From Bordetella parapertussis (GTDB lineage: Bacteria; Pseudomonadota; Gammaproteobacteria; Burkholderiales; SG8-41), in contig CAMDRT010000039.1 in assembly GCA_945906815.1 (NCBI GenBank), positions 1-41,727 of the forward strand: a DNA stretch of 41,727 nucleotides. Reading direction: 5' to 3'. Below are positions 34,432-41,727 of the stretch, in pieces (position 1 is the first letter of the stretch; the number at the start of each line of letters is the position of its first letter). The notes beneath the pieces were generated by a model, which saw only the letters and a program-made list of their open reading frames with translations, was not told where the DNA came from and did not search any database. Position numbers and translations under genes: made by a program.

Positions 34432-35985
34432 TTACAAATCCTGCCCCGCGTAACTCAGGTTAAACGACTTATTGATCAGCGGAAAATCCGGCACAATATT
34501 GCCCAGCACCGCGTGTTCCAGCAGCGGCCAGTTGTGCCACGAGGGGTCGCGCGGATGCAGGCGCGCGATACGGCCATCGGTGCCGGTTTCGAGTGCCACA
34601 AACACATCGCCACGCCAGCCTTCAACCCAGCCTATACCGAGCCTGCCGGCTGGCGGCATCGCCACCGGCAGGCAGAATTCGCCCAGCGGCAACCGGTCCA
34701 CGATCAGCCGCAGCAGGCGGATCGATTCTGCAATTTCCGCGAAACGCACTGCCACACGCGCCGCCACGTCACCTGCGCGGTGCTGCGCGATCTTCACTTC
34801 GAGCTCGCGATACGGCGCACACGCATGCGTCACACGCACGTCGCAGCCCTGCCCGCTGGCGCGCGCCGCCTGCCCGATCAATCCCAGGCGCAGCGCCAGT
34901 TCGGGTGTCACGCGCCCGCAATCCACAAAACGATCCTGCAGGCCGGCGTGTTCGTCGTAGATATTCTGCATGCGCAGCACCGCCGCTTCGACGTGCGCGC
35001 ACTCATCGCGCACCCGCCTGACACCGTCATCGGGAAAATCCCGTGCCACGCCGCCCGGCACCATCACGTCCATCAGGTAGCGGTGCCCAAACAGCGCGTG
35101 ATTCAGCCGCAGCACGTCCTCTTTTAAGATCAGGAATTGCGACAGCCCAAACGCCAGTCCTGCGTCATTGCCCAAAAATCCCAAATCGCCCAGATGATTA
35201 CTGATGCGCTCACGCTCCAGCAGCAATGCGCGCAACCATAACGCGCGCGGTGGCGGCGTCACGCCAGCGGCACTCTCCACTGCCATGGCATACGCCCAGC
35301 CAAACGCCGCAGCGGAGTCGCCCGAGACGCGTGCCGCCAGTTTCGCCCCTGCCATGATGTCCATCTGCTCGAAACGTTTTTCAATGCCCTTGTGCTTGTA
35401 ACCCAACCGCTGCTCCAGCCGCAGCACGCGTTCACCGACTATGCTAAAGCGGAAATGTCCCGGCTCTATGGTGCCCGCATGCACCGGGCCGACGGGGATT
35501 TCGTGTACCCCCTCGCCGCTTACCGGCACAAACGGGTAGGCATCCACAGTCTCTGCCACTAGGGCATTATTCTCTTTGCTATCCATCACTGACGACGATG
35601 CTGCCTTGCGCAGTGGAAACACCTCAGGTGGCCAGGCGCTGTGCCGTAACCATTTGCGTGTATCCACAGCGCCTGCCGCGGCAAGTCCCAGCATATCGTG
35701 TACCGCACGCTGCATGCGCTGCGCCACCGGAAAGATATCGCTGATTTCGGGGTACCCCGTAGCCGCCAGCGGCAAAGTCAACAACGCCAGGCCGGAGGCA
35801 TCCGCCAGCGCCGCATGCATAGCATACGCGCCGTTGGCATCCGTTCCCCACAGCGCCACCAGCCGCCCGCCGCCTGCGGCACAGCTCTCGCAGCACGCGC
35901 GCCACTGCGCCGCATCCACGTGCGCATGCCGCATGGCGACAGCGCCAGGCAAGGTCGCGAACTCGATGTTCAGATTAACCAGCAT
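34432..35985 (-). CDS. hyfG: HyfG/NuoCD-like large subunit lacking [NiFe] ligands
   Basis: A 517-residue protein combining a NuoC-like N-terminal part (about 1-150) with a NuoD/hydrogenase large-subunit part. The family marker is RLGYKHKGIEKRFE at 193-206. In [NiFe] hydrogenases the first ligand pair sits in R-x-C-G-x-C; here it reads RVSGDS (219-224), with Ser221 and Ser224. The second pair, DPCxxC near the C-terminus, is NLSYAG (509-514), with Ser511 and Gly514. All four metal ligands are gone, so it cannot bind NiFe. This is the feature of Ehr complexes. I start at the ATG at 35985 (MLVNLNIEFATLPG), just after the upstream stop. Partner substrate unknown: a quinone site, as in complex I, is an alternative. 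Confidence 0.9.
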   Translation of the reverse strand: MLVNLNIEFATLPGAVAMRHAHVDAAQWRACCESCAAGGGRLVALWGTDANGAYAMHAALADASGLALLTLPLAATGYPEISDIFPVAQRMQRAVHDMLGLAAAGAVDTRKWLRHSAWPPEVFPLRKAASSSVMDSKENNALVAETVDAYPFVPVSGEGVHEIPVGPVHAGTIEPGHFRFSIVGERVLRLEQRLGYKHKGIEKRFEQMDIMAGAKLAARVSGDSAAAFGWAYAMAVESAAGVTPPPRALWLRALLLERERISNHLGDLGFLGNDAGLAFGLSQFLILKEDVLRLNHALFGHRYLMDVMVPGGVARDFPDDGVRRVRDECAHVEAAVLRMQNIYDEHAGLQDRFVDCGRVTPELALRLGLIGQAARASGQGCDVRVTHACAPYRELEVKIAQHRAGDVAARVAVRFAEIAESIRLLRLIVDRLPLGEFCLPVAMPPAGRLGIGWVEGWRGDVFVALETGTDGRIARLHPRDPSWHNWPLLEHAVLGNIVPDFPLINKSFNLSYAGQDL

Positions 35986-35996
35986 GAGTATTCCAG

Positions 35997-37454
35997 CTAA
36001 CCAATCAACTTCGCCGCCATGCGGTACCAATCCGCGAGATACGGCGGAATCCACAAGCCCAGCATCAGCACCAGCGCCAAATGCACAAACACCGGTAGCA
36101 ATGCCGGCGCATGCGGCAAGCGCCTAGCGGTGGTTTCGCCGAACACCATCGCCTGCACTTTTGAAAACATTGCGGCAAACGCCACTACCAGCGCCACCAG
36201 CAAGATCGGCGCCGCCCACGGCTGTTCGCGCATGGCGGTGGTCAAAATCAGGAATGCGCTGGCGAACACCCCGAACGGCGGCATACCTAGTATGGCCAGC
36301 GTACCCAGCATCATGCCCCAGCCGATGGTGGGGTTAGTCACGATCAAGCCGCGTATCTGGTCCATCATCTGCGTGCCGGTTTTCTGCGCCGCATGACCCA
36401 CCGTAAAAAAAATCGCCGACTTGGTGAGGCTATGTACCGTCATGTGCAATAGCGCGGCGAAGGTCGCCACCGGGCCGCCCATGCCAAAAGCGAATGTGGT
36501 CAAGCCCATATGCTCAATCGACGAATAGGCGAACATGCGTTTCACGTCTTTTTGCCGCGACAGGAAAAAGGCCCCGACCACCACCGACAGAATACCGAAA
36601 CCCATCATCAGATTGCCCGCGAACGGCGTGCCGAGCGCGCCATCGACCAGCACCTTGCAGCGCACCACCGCGTACAGCCCGACATTCAGCAACAACCCCG
36701 ACAACACCGCCGATATCGGTGTCGGACCTTCGGCATGCGCGTCCGGCAACCAGTTGTGCAACGGCGCCAGACCCGCCTTGGTACCATAACCGACGATCAA
36801 AAACACAAACGCCAGCGACAGCACCGTCGGCTCCAGCTCGCCTTTCACTTCATTCAGGTGCGTCCACAGCAGCGCATTGCCGTCGGCGCCCAGCACTTTC
36901 TCGGCGGCGAGGTACAGCAATATGGTGCCAAACAGCGCCTGCGCGATACCGACACTGCACAAAATAAAGTATTTCCACGCCGCCTCGATGCTAGCCGGCG
37001 TGCGGTACAGACTCACCAGCAACACGGTTGCCAGCGTCGCCGCTTCCAGTGCCACCCACATGATGCCCATATTGTTGGTCAATAACACCAGCAGCATGGT
37101 GAACACAAACAGCTGATACATGCAGTGATACAGACGCAAACGCCCGGCGCTGATGCGCCCGTGCTCCTGCTCATTCAACATATAGGGACGGCTGAACAGC
37201 GCCGTGGTAAAAGCCACAAACGCGGTCAACACTACCAGAAACACATTAAACGAATCCACGAAAAACGCTTCGTTATACGCGAGCAGCGCGCCCTCTCCCA
37301 TCACGCGTAGGGCGAGCGACGCCGACGCCACCAGCGTCACCAGACTGATCAGCACGTTCAGGCGTGTAGCCAGCGTGCGATCGCCATAAAACGCCAGCAC
37401 CAGCGCGCCCGCCACCGGCGAGCCCAATGTGAACAAAATTTCATTGCCGTTCAC
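35997..37454 (-). CDS. hyfF: HyfF/NuoN-like antiporter-type membrane subunit
   Basis: A 485-residue polytopic protein of the NuoL/M/N-Mrp family, about 14 helices. The conserved ion-pathway residues are visible: Glu137 in MWVALEAATLATVLLV and Lys226 in GYGTKAGLAPLHNWLPDAHAEGP. It would move protons or sodium ions across the inner membrane, driven by redox change in the peripheral arm. GTG start at 37454 overlaps the stop of the previous gene by 4 bases. Confidence 0.92.
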   Translation of the reverse strand: MNGNEILFTLGSPVAGALVLAFYGDRTLATRLNVLISLVTLVASASLALRVMGEGALLAYNEAFFVDSFNVFLVVLTAFVAFTTALFSRPYMLNEQEHGRISAGRLRLYHCMYQLFVFTMLLVLLTNNMGIMWVALEAATLATVLLVSLYRTPASIEAAWKYFILCSVGIAQALFGTILLYLAAEKVLGADGNALLWTHLNEVKGELEPTVLSLAFVFLIVGYGTKAGLAPLHNWLPDAHAEGPTPISAVLSGLLLNVGLYAVVRCKVLVDGALGTPFAGNLMMGFGILSVVVGAFFLSRQKDVKRMFAYSSIEHMGLTTFAFGMGGPVATFAALLHMTVHSLTKSAIFFTVGHAAQKTGTQMMDQIRGLIVTNPTIGWGMMLGTLAILGMPPFGVFASAFLILTTAMREQPWAAPILLVALVVAFAAMFSKVQAMVFGETTARRLPHAPALLPVFVHLALVLMLGLWIPPYLADWYRMAAKLIG

Positions 37455-38113
37455 TCTGCCGATTCCTTCAATTTTTCCATGTGCTTCAGATCCAGGCTGT
37501 CGAAGGCGTCGCGCACATGAAAAAAGAAAATGCCGAGTATCAGCACCCCCACCAGCACGTCCAGCAGGATGCCCAATTCAACCACCATCGGCATGCCATA
37601 GGTGGCGCTGGTGGCAGCAAAAAACAATCCGTTTTCCATCGCCAGAAATCCGATCACCTGCGACACTGCCTTGCGCCGCGTGATCATCATCAGGAACGCC
37701 AGCAGCACCACGGCAATGGCGATACCCAGCGTGCCGCGCGTAATGGTGCCCGCCAATTGCGAAATGGGCAGCGCCAGATTGAAGGCAAACACCACCAAAG
37801 CGATACCCGCCAGCAGGGTGGTGGGTATATTGATCAACGTTTCCACATCCCTTTTGATATCCAGCTTGCGGATCAGGTAATGCAGCGCCAGCGGCATCGC
37901 AATCACCTTCAGCAGCAGCGTGAAAAACGCCGACACATACAGTGCAGCGTGTCCGCTATACCAGGCGACAATCAGGCAGTTGAGCGCGAGCACCGCGCCC
38001 TGCCATGCGAACAAATAAATCAACGACAATAGGCGCCGCTGTGCCAGCATCGCAAACGCAATCAGCAGCATCAATGAAGCCATCAGATTGATCAATTGCG
38101 CGGAGGTGGACAC
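37451..38113 (-). CDS. hyfE: HyfE-like membrane subunit (NuoK-related)
   Basis: A 220-residue inner-membrane protein with about six or seven helices; the C-terminal half is NuoK-like (GFLAMENGLFFAATSATYGMP, in part, with an intramembrane Glu). It starts with GTG at 38113, four bases after the hyfC stop, and overlaps hyfF. Its place between hyfC and hyfF matches the canonical hyfBCEFGI order. Confidence 0.88.
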   Translation of the reverse strand: MSTSAQLINLMASLMLLIAFAMLAQRRLLSLIYLFAWQGAVLALNCLIVAWYSGHAALYVSAFFTLLLKVIAMPLALHYLIRKLDIKRDVETLINIPTTLLAGIALVVFAFNLALPISQLAGTITRGTLGIAIAVVLLAFLMMITRRKAVSQVIGFLAMENGLFFAATSATYGMPMVVELGILLDVLVGVLILGIFFFHVRDAFDSLDLKHMEKLKESAE

Positions 38114-38116
38114 GAT

Positions 38117-39070
38117 TCAGGCGCCCAGTAACAAACGCGTCAGCAGGCCCAGTGACGCCAGCATGAAAGCCATGCCAAGAAATTCCGGCGCGCGGAATAT
38201 GCGCATTTTTGCCGACACCGTTTCCAGCAGCGCCAGCCCGGCGCCGACTACGCCCAACTTGACCAGCAACGCCAATACCGCCACCGGCAGCGCCTGCCAT
38301 GCCCCGGCCTCGGCGATGCCCCACGGCGCGAACAGGGCGATGCCGATCGCGCAATAGGTGGTGAATTTAATCGCGGTGGCCCATTCGATCAACGCCAGAT
38401 GGCGGCCCGAGTACTCGAGGATCAGTGCCTCGTGTATCATGGTGAGCTCCAAATGCGTGGCGGGATTGTCTACCGGGATGCGCGCATTTTCCGCCAGCAA
38501 CACCATCACAAACGCCACTGCCGCGAACGCGAGGCTCGGATACAACGCAAATTCGCGGTGCGCCAGTGTCGCCACAATGACATTGAGCGAACTTGATTGC
38601 ACAATCAACAGCGGCGTGAAAAACACCATCAGCAGCGCCGGCTCCGACAGGCTTGCCACCAGCATTTCGCGCCGCGCACCCAGACTGCCGAACGCGGTGC
38701 CGATATCCATCGCCGCCAGCGCCGAAAACACCCGTGCCAATGCGAATACGCCCACCAGCGCAATCACGTCCGCCGCAGGTGCGAACAGCAAATTGGTCTC
38801 GATGATGGGCACTACGCTCGCGGCGAGCACCATGCAGCCGAACTGTATATACGGCGCGCTGCGAAATAGCGGTGACGCATTGCATGCCAGCAGCGCATCC
38901 TTGTCGAACAGCTTGAGCAGCACCCGGTAAGGCTGCAACAAGCCCGGCCCGCTGCGGTTTTGCAGCCACGCCCGGCACTGGCTCACCCACCCCAGCATCA
39001 ACGGTGCGATCAACACCACCAGCAGCGTTTGCGCCAGTTGTGACAGGAAGGCGGCGAAAGTGCTTAGCAT
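38117..39070 (-). CDS. hyfC: HyfC/NuoH-like membrane subunit
   Basis: A 317-residue protein of the NuoH/HycD family with about eight helices. It links the peripheral Fe-S arm to the ion-pumping arm. Recognisable segments are QNRSGPGLLQPYRVLLKLFDKD near residue 37 and the charged loop ENARIPVDNPATHLELTMIHEA near 215, both conserved in the family. The ATG at 39070 follows the hyfB stop by one base. Confidence 0.92.
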   Translation of the reverse strand: MLSTFAAFLSQLAQTLLVVLIAPLMLGWVSQCRAWLQNRSGPGLLQPYRVLLKLFDKDALLACNASPLFRSAPYIQFGCMVLAASVVPIIETNLLFAPAADVIALVGVFALARVFSALAAMDIGTAFGSLGARREMLVASLSEPALLMVFFTPLLIVQSSSLNVIVATLAHREFALYPSLAFAAVAFVMVLLAENARIPVDNPATHLELTMIHEALILEYSGRHLALIEWATAIKFTTYCAIGIALFAPWGIAEAGAWQALPVAVLALLVKLGVVGAGLALLETVSAKMRIFRAPEFLGMAFMLASLGLLTRLLLGA

Positions 39071-39071
39071 G

Positions 39072-41096
39072 TCAGCGCACGAACAGCAGCAACGCGAGCA
39101 GTGTCACGAAACTGTAGAGCAGGTAAATGTGGATACGGCCGTGCTGCAGAATGCCGATCCACGACGCAACGCGTTCATGCATGCGCGCCAGCGGCAGATA
39201 CAGCCAGTACCACAGCCGATCTTCATTGGTGTTTGCATACACCGGGGTGTTGCTGAACGGATCGGGCATGTGCCGCTGCGACCTGAAAAAAGGTGCGAAG
39301 ATATGCGTGATCGGCTGACCAAAACCCTCGGCGCTATCCTGCATGCGCGCGGTCTGCTCGGGAAAGCCGCAATCCCATGCGGCACCCCGCCGCACCCGCC
39401 CGTGATAAAACGCGCGCACTGTGAAAAATGTCACCACCAGTGTGCCCGCGATGCCCAGCAGGAACAGCAGCGGGCCGTAACTGGCACGTTCCGCCGCCAC
39501 CGGCGCAAACAACAGCCAGCCATTGCCCGAAATCGCCGTGCTTAAAGCAAAGTTCACTAAGGGCTGCGTCACCTGGTCGAGCAGCAGAATAATCGCCATC
39601 GGAAACAGGCCGAACGCCACGCAACCTGCGGCGAACCATGCCAGTGCGACGCGCTCCCACAGGCCTGCATCGTGCGCGTCACCCGACTTGTCCTCACGCG
39701 GCTGCCCGAGAAAAATCACGCCGTAAAATTTGACCATCACGTAGCCCGACAACGCTGCCGCCAGCACCAGCGCGGCAGCCCCCAGCGGCACCAGCATATT
39801 GAGATACGGGTTGGGCAATCCCGGTGAAAACAAAAACGCCTGCAGCAGCAGCCACTCGGAGACAAAACCATTGAGCGGCGGCAAGCCGGCGATCGCCAGC
39901 GCCCCCACCAATGAAAACCCGGCGACCCACGGCATGTTGTGGATCAGCCCGCCGAGCTTGCCGAGACTGCGCTGTTGCGTGGCATGCAGCACCGAGCCGG
40001 TGCCCAAAAACAGCAGGCTCTTGAAGAACGCATGGTTCAGGCAGTGGTAGAGCGTGGCCGCCAGCGCCAACGCCGCCAGACGCGGATTGCCGTAGGCGTG
40101 AAAAATAATCGTCAGCCCCACGCCCGCGACTATGATGCCGATGTTTTCGATGGACGAGTACGCCAGCAGCCGCTTCATATCGCTTTGCACGGCAGCGAAC
40201 ATCACGCCAAACAGCGCGGTCAGCAGGCCCAGCACCAGCGCCACCACGCCCCACCACCAGATTTGCACCGGCAACAAATCGAAAGTCACGCGCAACAAGC
40301 CATAGATGGCGGTCTTTAACATCACGCCACTCAGCAGCGCCGACACCGGCGAGGGCGCAGCCGGATGCGCTTCGGGCAACCACACATGCAAAGGCAGCAT
40401 GCCCGCCTTGGCGCCAAAACCAAACAAGGCCAGCAAAAACGCCGTGCTTGCCCACGCCACCGGCAGCTCGTGCACACGCATCGCCGCAAACGTGTATTGC
40501 CCGTCTGCGCCATGCATCACCCCGAAGCACAACAGTAGCGCAAGGGCGCCGATATGGGCGGTCAGCAAATACAGAAAGCCGGCGCGCCGGATCTCGGCGA
40601 TCTTGTGGCTGGTGGTCACCAAAAAGTAGGAGGACAAAGCCATGCTCTCCCACGCCACCATGAAAAGGTACGCATCATCAGCCAGCATCACCATCACCAT
40701 GCTGGCGAGAAATACATGGTATTGCAGGCACAGCAGTCCCGGCGCCGTGCCTACACCGCGCCGGAAGTAGCCCGCGGAAAATAATGAAACGCCAAACGCC
40801 ACCGCGCCCACCAGTGCGATGAAAAACGCGGACAACGCATCCAGCCGCAAATGGAAAGGCAAATCCGGCAAACCCAGCGGCAACACCACAGCAACCGGCG
40901 CAACCCCTATCGCCCACAGCGCAGTGCAAGCCAGCAACGCGCCGCCCAGCGCACCCAGCGGAAACAGCACATGGCTCACAAAACGCAAGCCCGCCGGACG
41001 CACCAGGCCCGCCATGCCGATCAACAGCCAAAATAACACCAGCCCCAGAATCAGATCCAGTGGCGCTGCATCATATGGATACACAGTTATGCCCAC
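39072..41096 (-). CDS. hyfB: HyfB/NuoL-like antiporter-type membrane subunit
   Basis: A 674-residue polytopic protein of the NuoL/M family and first gene of the complex-I-like operon. Glu150 in FMVAWESMALSSYFLV and Lys230 in GFGAKAGMLPLHVWLPEAHPAAPSP are the conserved ion-pathway residues. The C-terminal 60 residues include an amphipathic stretch and a last helix (IYLLYSFVTLLALLLFVR). The best start is a GTG at 41096; the frame stays open only nine codons further up to a TAA, with no ATG. Upstream, TACAAT at 41155-41160 (minus strand) could be a -10 element; its -35 is weak. Confidence 0.92.
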   Translation of the reverse strand: MGITVYPYDAAPLDLILGLVLFWLLIGMAGLVRPAGLRFVSHVLFPLGALGGALLACTALWAIGVAPVAVVLPLGLPDLPFHLRLDALSAFFIALVGAVAFGVSLFSAGYFRRGVGTAPGLLCLQYHVFLASMVMVMLADDAYLFMVAWESMALSSYFLVTTSHKIAEIRRAGFLYLLTAHIGALALLLCFGVMHGADGQYTFAAMRVHELPVAWASTAFLLALFGFGAKAGMLPLHVWLPEAHPAAPSPVSALLSGVMLKTAIYGLLRVTFDLLPVQIWWWGVVALVLGLLTALFGVMFAAVQSDMKRLLAYSSIENIGIIVAGVGLTIIFHAYGNPRLAALALAATLYHCLNHAFFKSLLFLGTGSVLHATQQRSLGKLGGLIHNMPWVAGFSLVGALAIAGLPPLNGFVSEWLLLQAFLFSPGLPNPYLNMLVPLGAAALVLAAALSGYVMVKFYGVIFLGQPREDKSGDAHDAGLWERVALAWFAAGCVAFGLFPMAIILLLDQVTQPLVNFALSTAISGNGWLLFAPVAAERASYGPLLFLLGIAGTLVVTFFTVRAFYHGRVRRGAAWDCGFPEQTARMQDSAEGFGQPITHIFAPFFRSQRHMPDPFSNTPVYANTNEDRLWYWLYLPLARMHERVASWIGILQHGRIHIYLLYSFVTLLALLLFVR

Positions 41097-41196
41097 CGCT
41101 AGAATGAAACCCGCAGCAGATATTTAACCACGCAAGCGCTTCGGGTAAGGCCGCATTGTAGTCGCTTACGCGGGTGCGGGAAAAGCGCTCACACGC

Positions 41197-41228
41197 TTGA
41201 CAAAACTTCGCCGCAAGCCTTGTAGAAT
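41197..41228 (+). promoter_or_regulatory. Candidate acylphosphatase promoter
   Basis: A perfect TTGACA at 41197-41202 precedes TAGAAT at 41223-41228 by 20 bases, longer than ideal; TTGTAG at 41220-41225 has the ideal 17-base spacing but a poorer sequence. Transcription would start about 55-60 bases before the acyP ATG. Confidence 0.45.
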
Positions 41229-41292
41229 ATGCACCGTGGTTCACCCTCCAGCGCCCCCGCGCAGCACACTCGCCCGCCTATGATGTTCGACT

Positions 41293-41568
41293 ATGGTAAT
41301 TACCCGACACCTGATCATCAGCGGCCGCGTGCAAGGCGTGGGCTACCGCTATTACCTCACGCATAAAGCACAGCAGTTCCATCTCACCGGCTGGGTGCGC
41401 AACCGCCTTGACGGCAGCGTGGAAGCGATGCTTCAAGGTACGCCAGAAAACATCGAGTCCCTGCTGTTGCGCGCGCACCGCGGACCACCCCAGGCGTCGG
41501 TCACCGGCATAGCGGTGAGCGAAGGCTCCGGCAACTACACGCAGTTCGCCACGCTGCCGACTGCGTAG
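41293..41568 (+). CDS. acyP: Acylphosphatase
   Basis: A 91-residue small enzyme that hydrolyses acyl phosphates. The signature GRVQGVGYR at 11-19 contains catalytic Arg19, and Asn37 is in TGWVRNRLDGSVEA. Length is standard. It stands alone, divergent from the hyf-like operon. ATG at 41293; there is no strong Shine-Dalgarno sequence. Confidence 0.95.
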   Translation: MVITRHLIISGRVQGVGYRYYLTHKAQQFHLTGWVRNRLDGSVEAMLQGTPENIESLLLRAHRGPPQASVTGIAVSEGSGNYTQFATLPTA

Positions 41569-41727
41569 CTTGCGACTGCAACATCTATTAACCTGGAAAA
41601 AGCATTGAGCCACAGAGTTTCCCAATCCCGCACACGGGCCAGGCGTTCGCAAAGAAACATGAGGCGGGGTGTTTTGTTTCTTGTGAGGTGGTGGCACACG
41701 TGCGATGCGCATCCCGCAACGGCGAAC
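41569..41727. other. Intergenic tail with no recognised feature
   Basis: I see no gene start, hairpin with T-tract or repeat here. A minus-strand open frame spans acyP and this tail but is an antisense shadow. Confidence 0.5.

Noticed and set aside
34432..36054. Calling the hyf-like operon a [NiFe] hydrogenase
   Set aside because: All four metal-ligand Cys positions are Ser or Gly in the large subunit, and no maturation (hyp) genes are in the window.
41278..41712. 144-codon minus-strand open frame at the window end
   Set aside because: It overlaps the acylphosphatase gene in antisense and shows no recognisable domain.

Overview
The window looks like part of a betaproteobacterial chromosome. 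The evidence is GC-rich coding DNA, proteobacterial housekeeping genes (aroC, thyA, folA, metG, apbC/mrp, an FbpBC-type iron uptake pair), and the remnant of a Bug/TctC-type solute receptor, a family greatly expanded in betaproteobacteria. The taxon is an inference; there is no rRNA gene and I found no tRNA gene.

Layout. 1-3474: the 3' tip of an unknown gene, two inverted-repeat elements, a 2-hydroxyacid dehydrogenase, a Bug-receptor remnant, an enoyl-CoA hydratase and an ATP-grasp ligase. 3534-6438: a divergent ferric-iron ABC permease/ATPase pair with a Fur-box-like site between them. 6502-10527: aroC, a fused lysophospholipid transporter/acyltransferase and a small lipoprotein. 10558-24891: a seven-gene, minus-strand, tightly coupled operon for multiheme electron transfer. 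25017-33884: an M17 aminopeptidase, thyA-folA, an Orn/Lys/Arg decarboxylase, apbC and metG. 33915-41096: a six-gene complex-I-like operon in the order hyfBCEFGI. 41293-41568: acylphosphatase.

The most interesting region is 10558-24891. In transcription order it encodes (1) an inner-membrane protein with two H-x13-H helices, as in diheme cytochrome b; (2) a cytoplasmic FHA domain joined by one membrane helix to a periplasmic decaheme cytochrome c; (3) a lipoprotein with two HbpS/GlcG-like domains; (4) an outer-membrane beta-barrel protein with an N-terminal SH3 domain; (5) a large decaheme cytochrome c carrying a C-terminal LVIVD-type propeller; (6) a c554-like cytochrome with four CxxCH and one CX4CH motif; (7) a soluble flavoprotein fused to two cyclic-nucleotide-binding domains and a four-cluster ferredoxin module. 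Six of the genes overlap the next or touch it. I infer an envelope-spanning electron conduit of about 25 c-type and two b-type hemes, with possible signal inputs (FHA, cNMP). The direction of electron flow and the external substrate cannot be read from sequence.

The second energy-conserving unit is the hyf-like operon. Its large subunit has Ser or Gly at all four [NiFe]-ligand Cys positions, so it is predicted to be an Ehr-type (energy-converting-hydrogenase-related) complex, not a hydrogenase. Several repeats have touched coding sequence: folA starts inside a GCGTGAG heptamer inverted repeat, metG carries a 75-bp-period in-frame repeat before its C-terminal tRNA-binding domain, and the 3' end of the aminopeptidase gene is duplicated.
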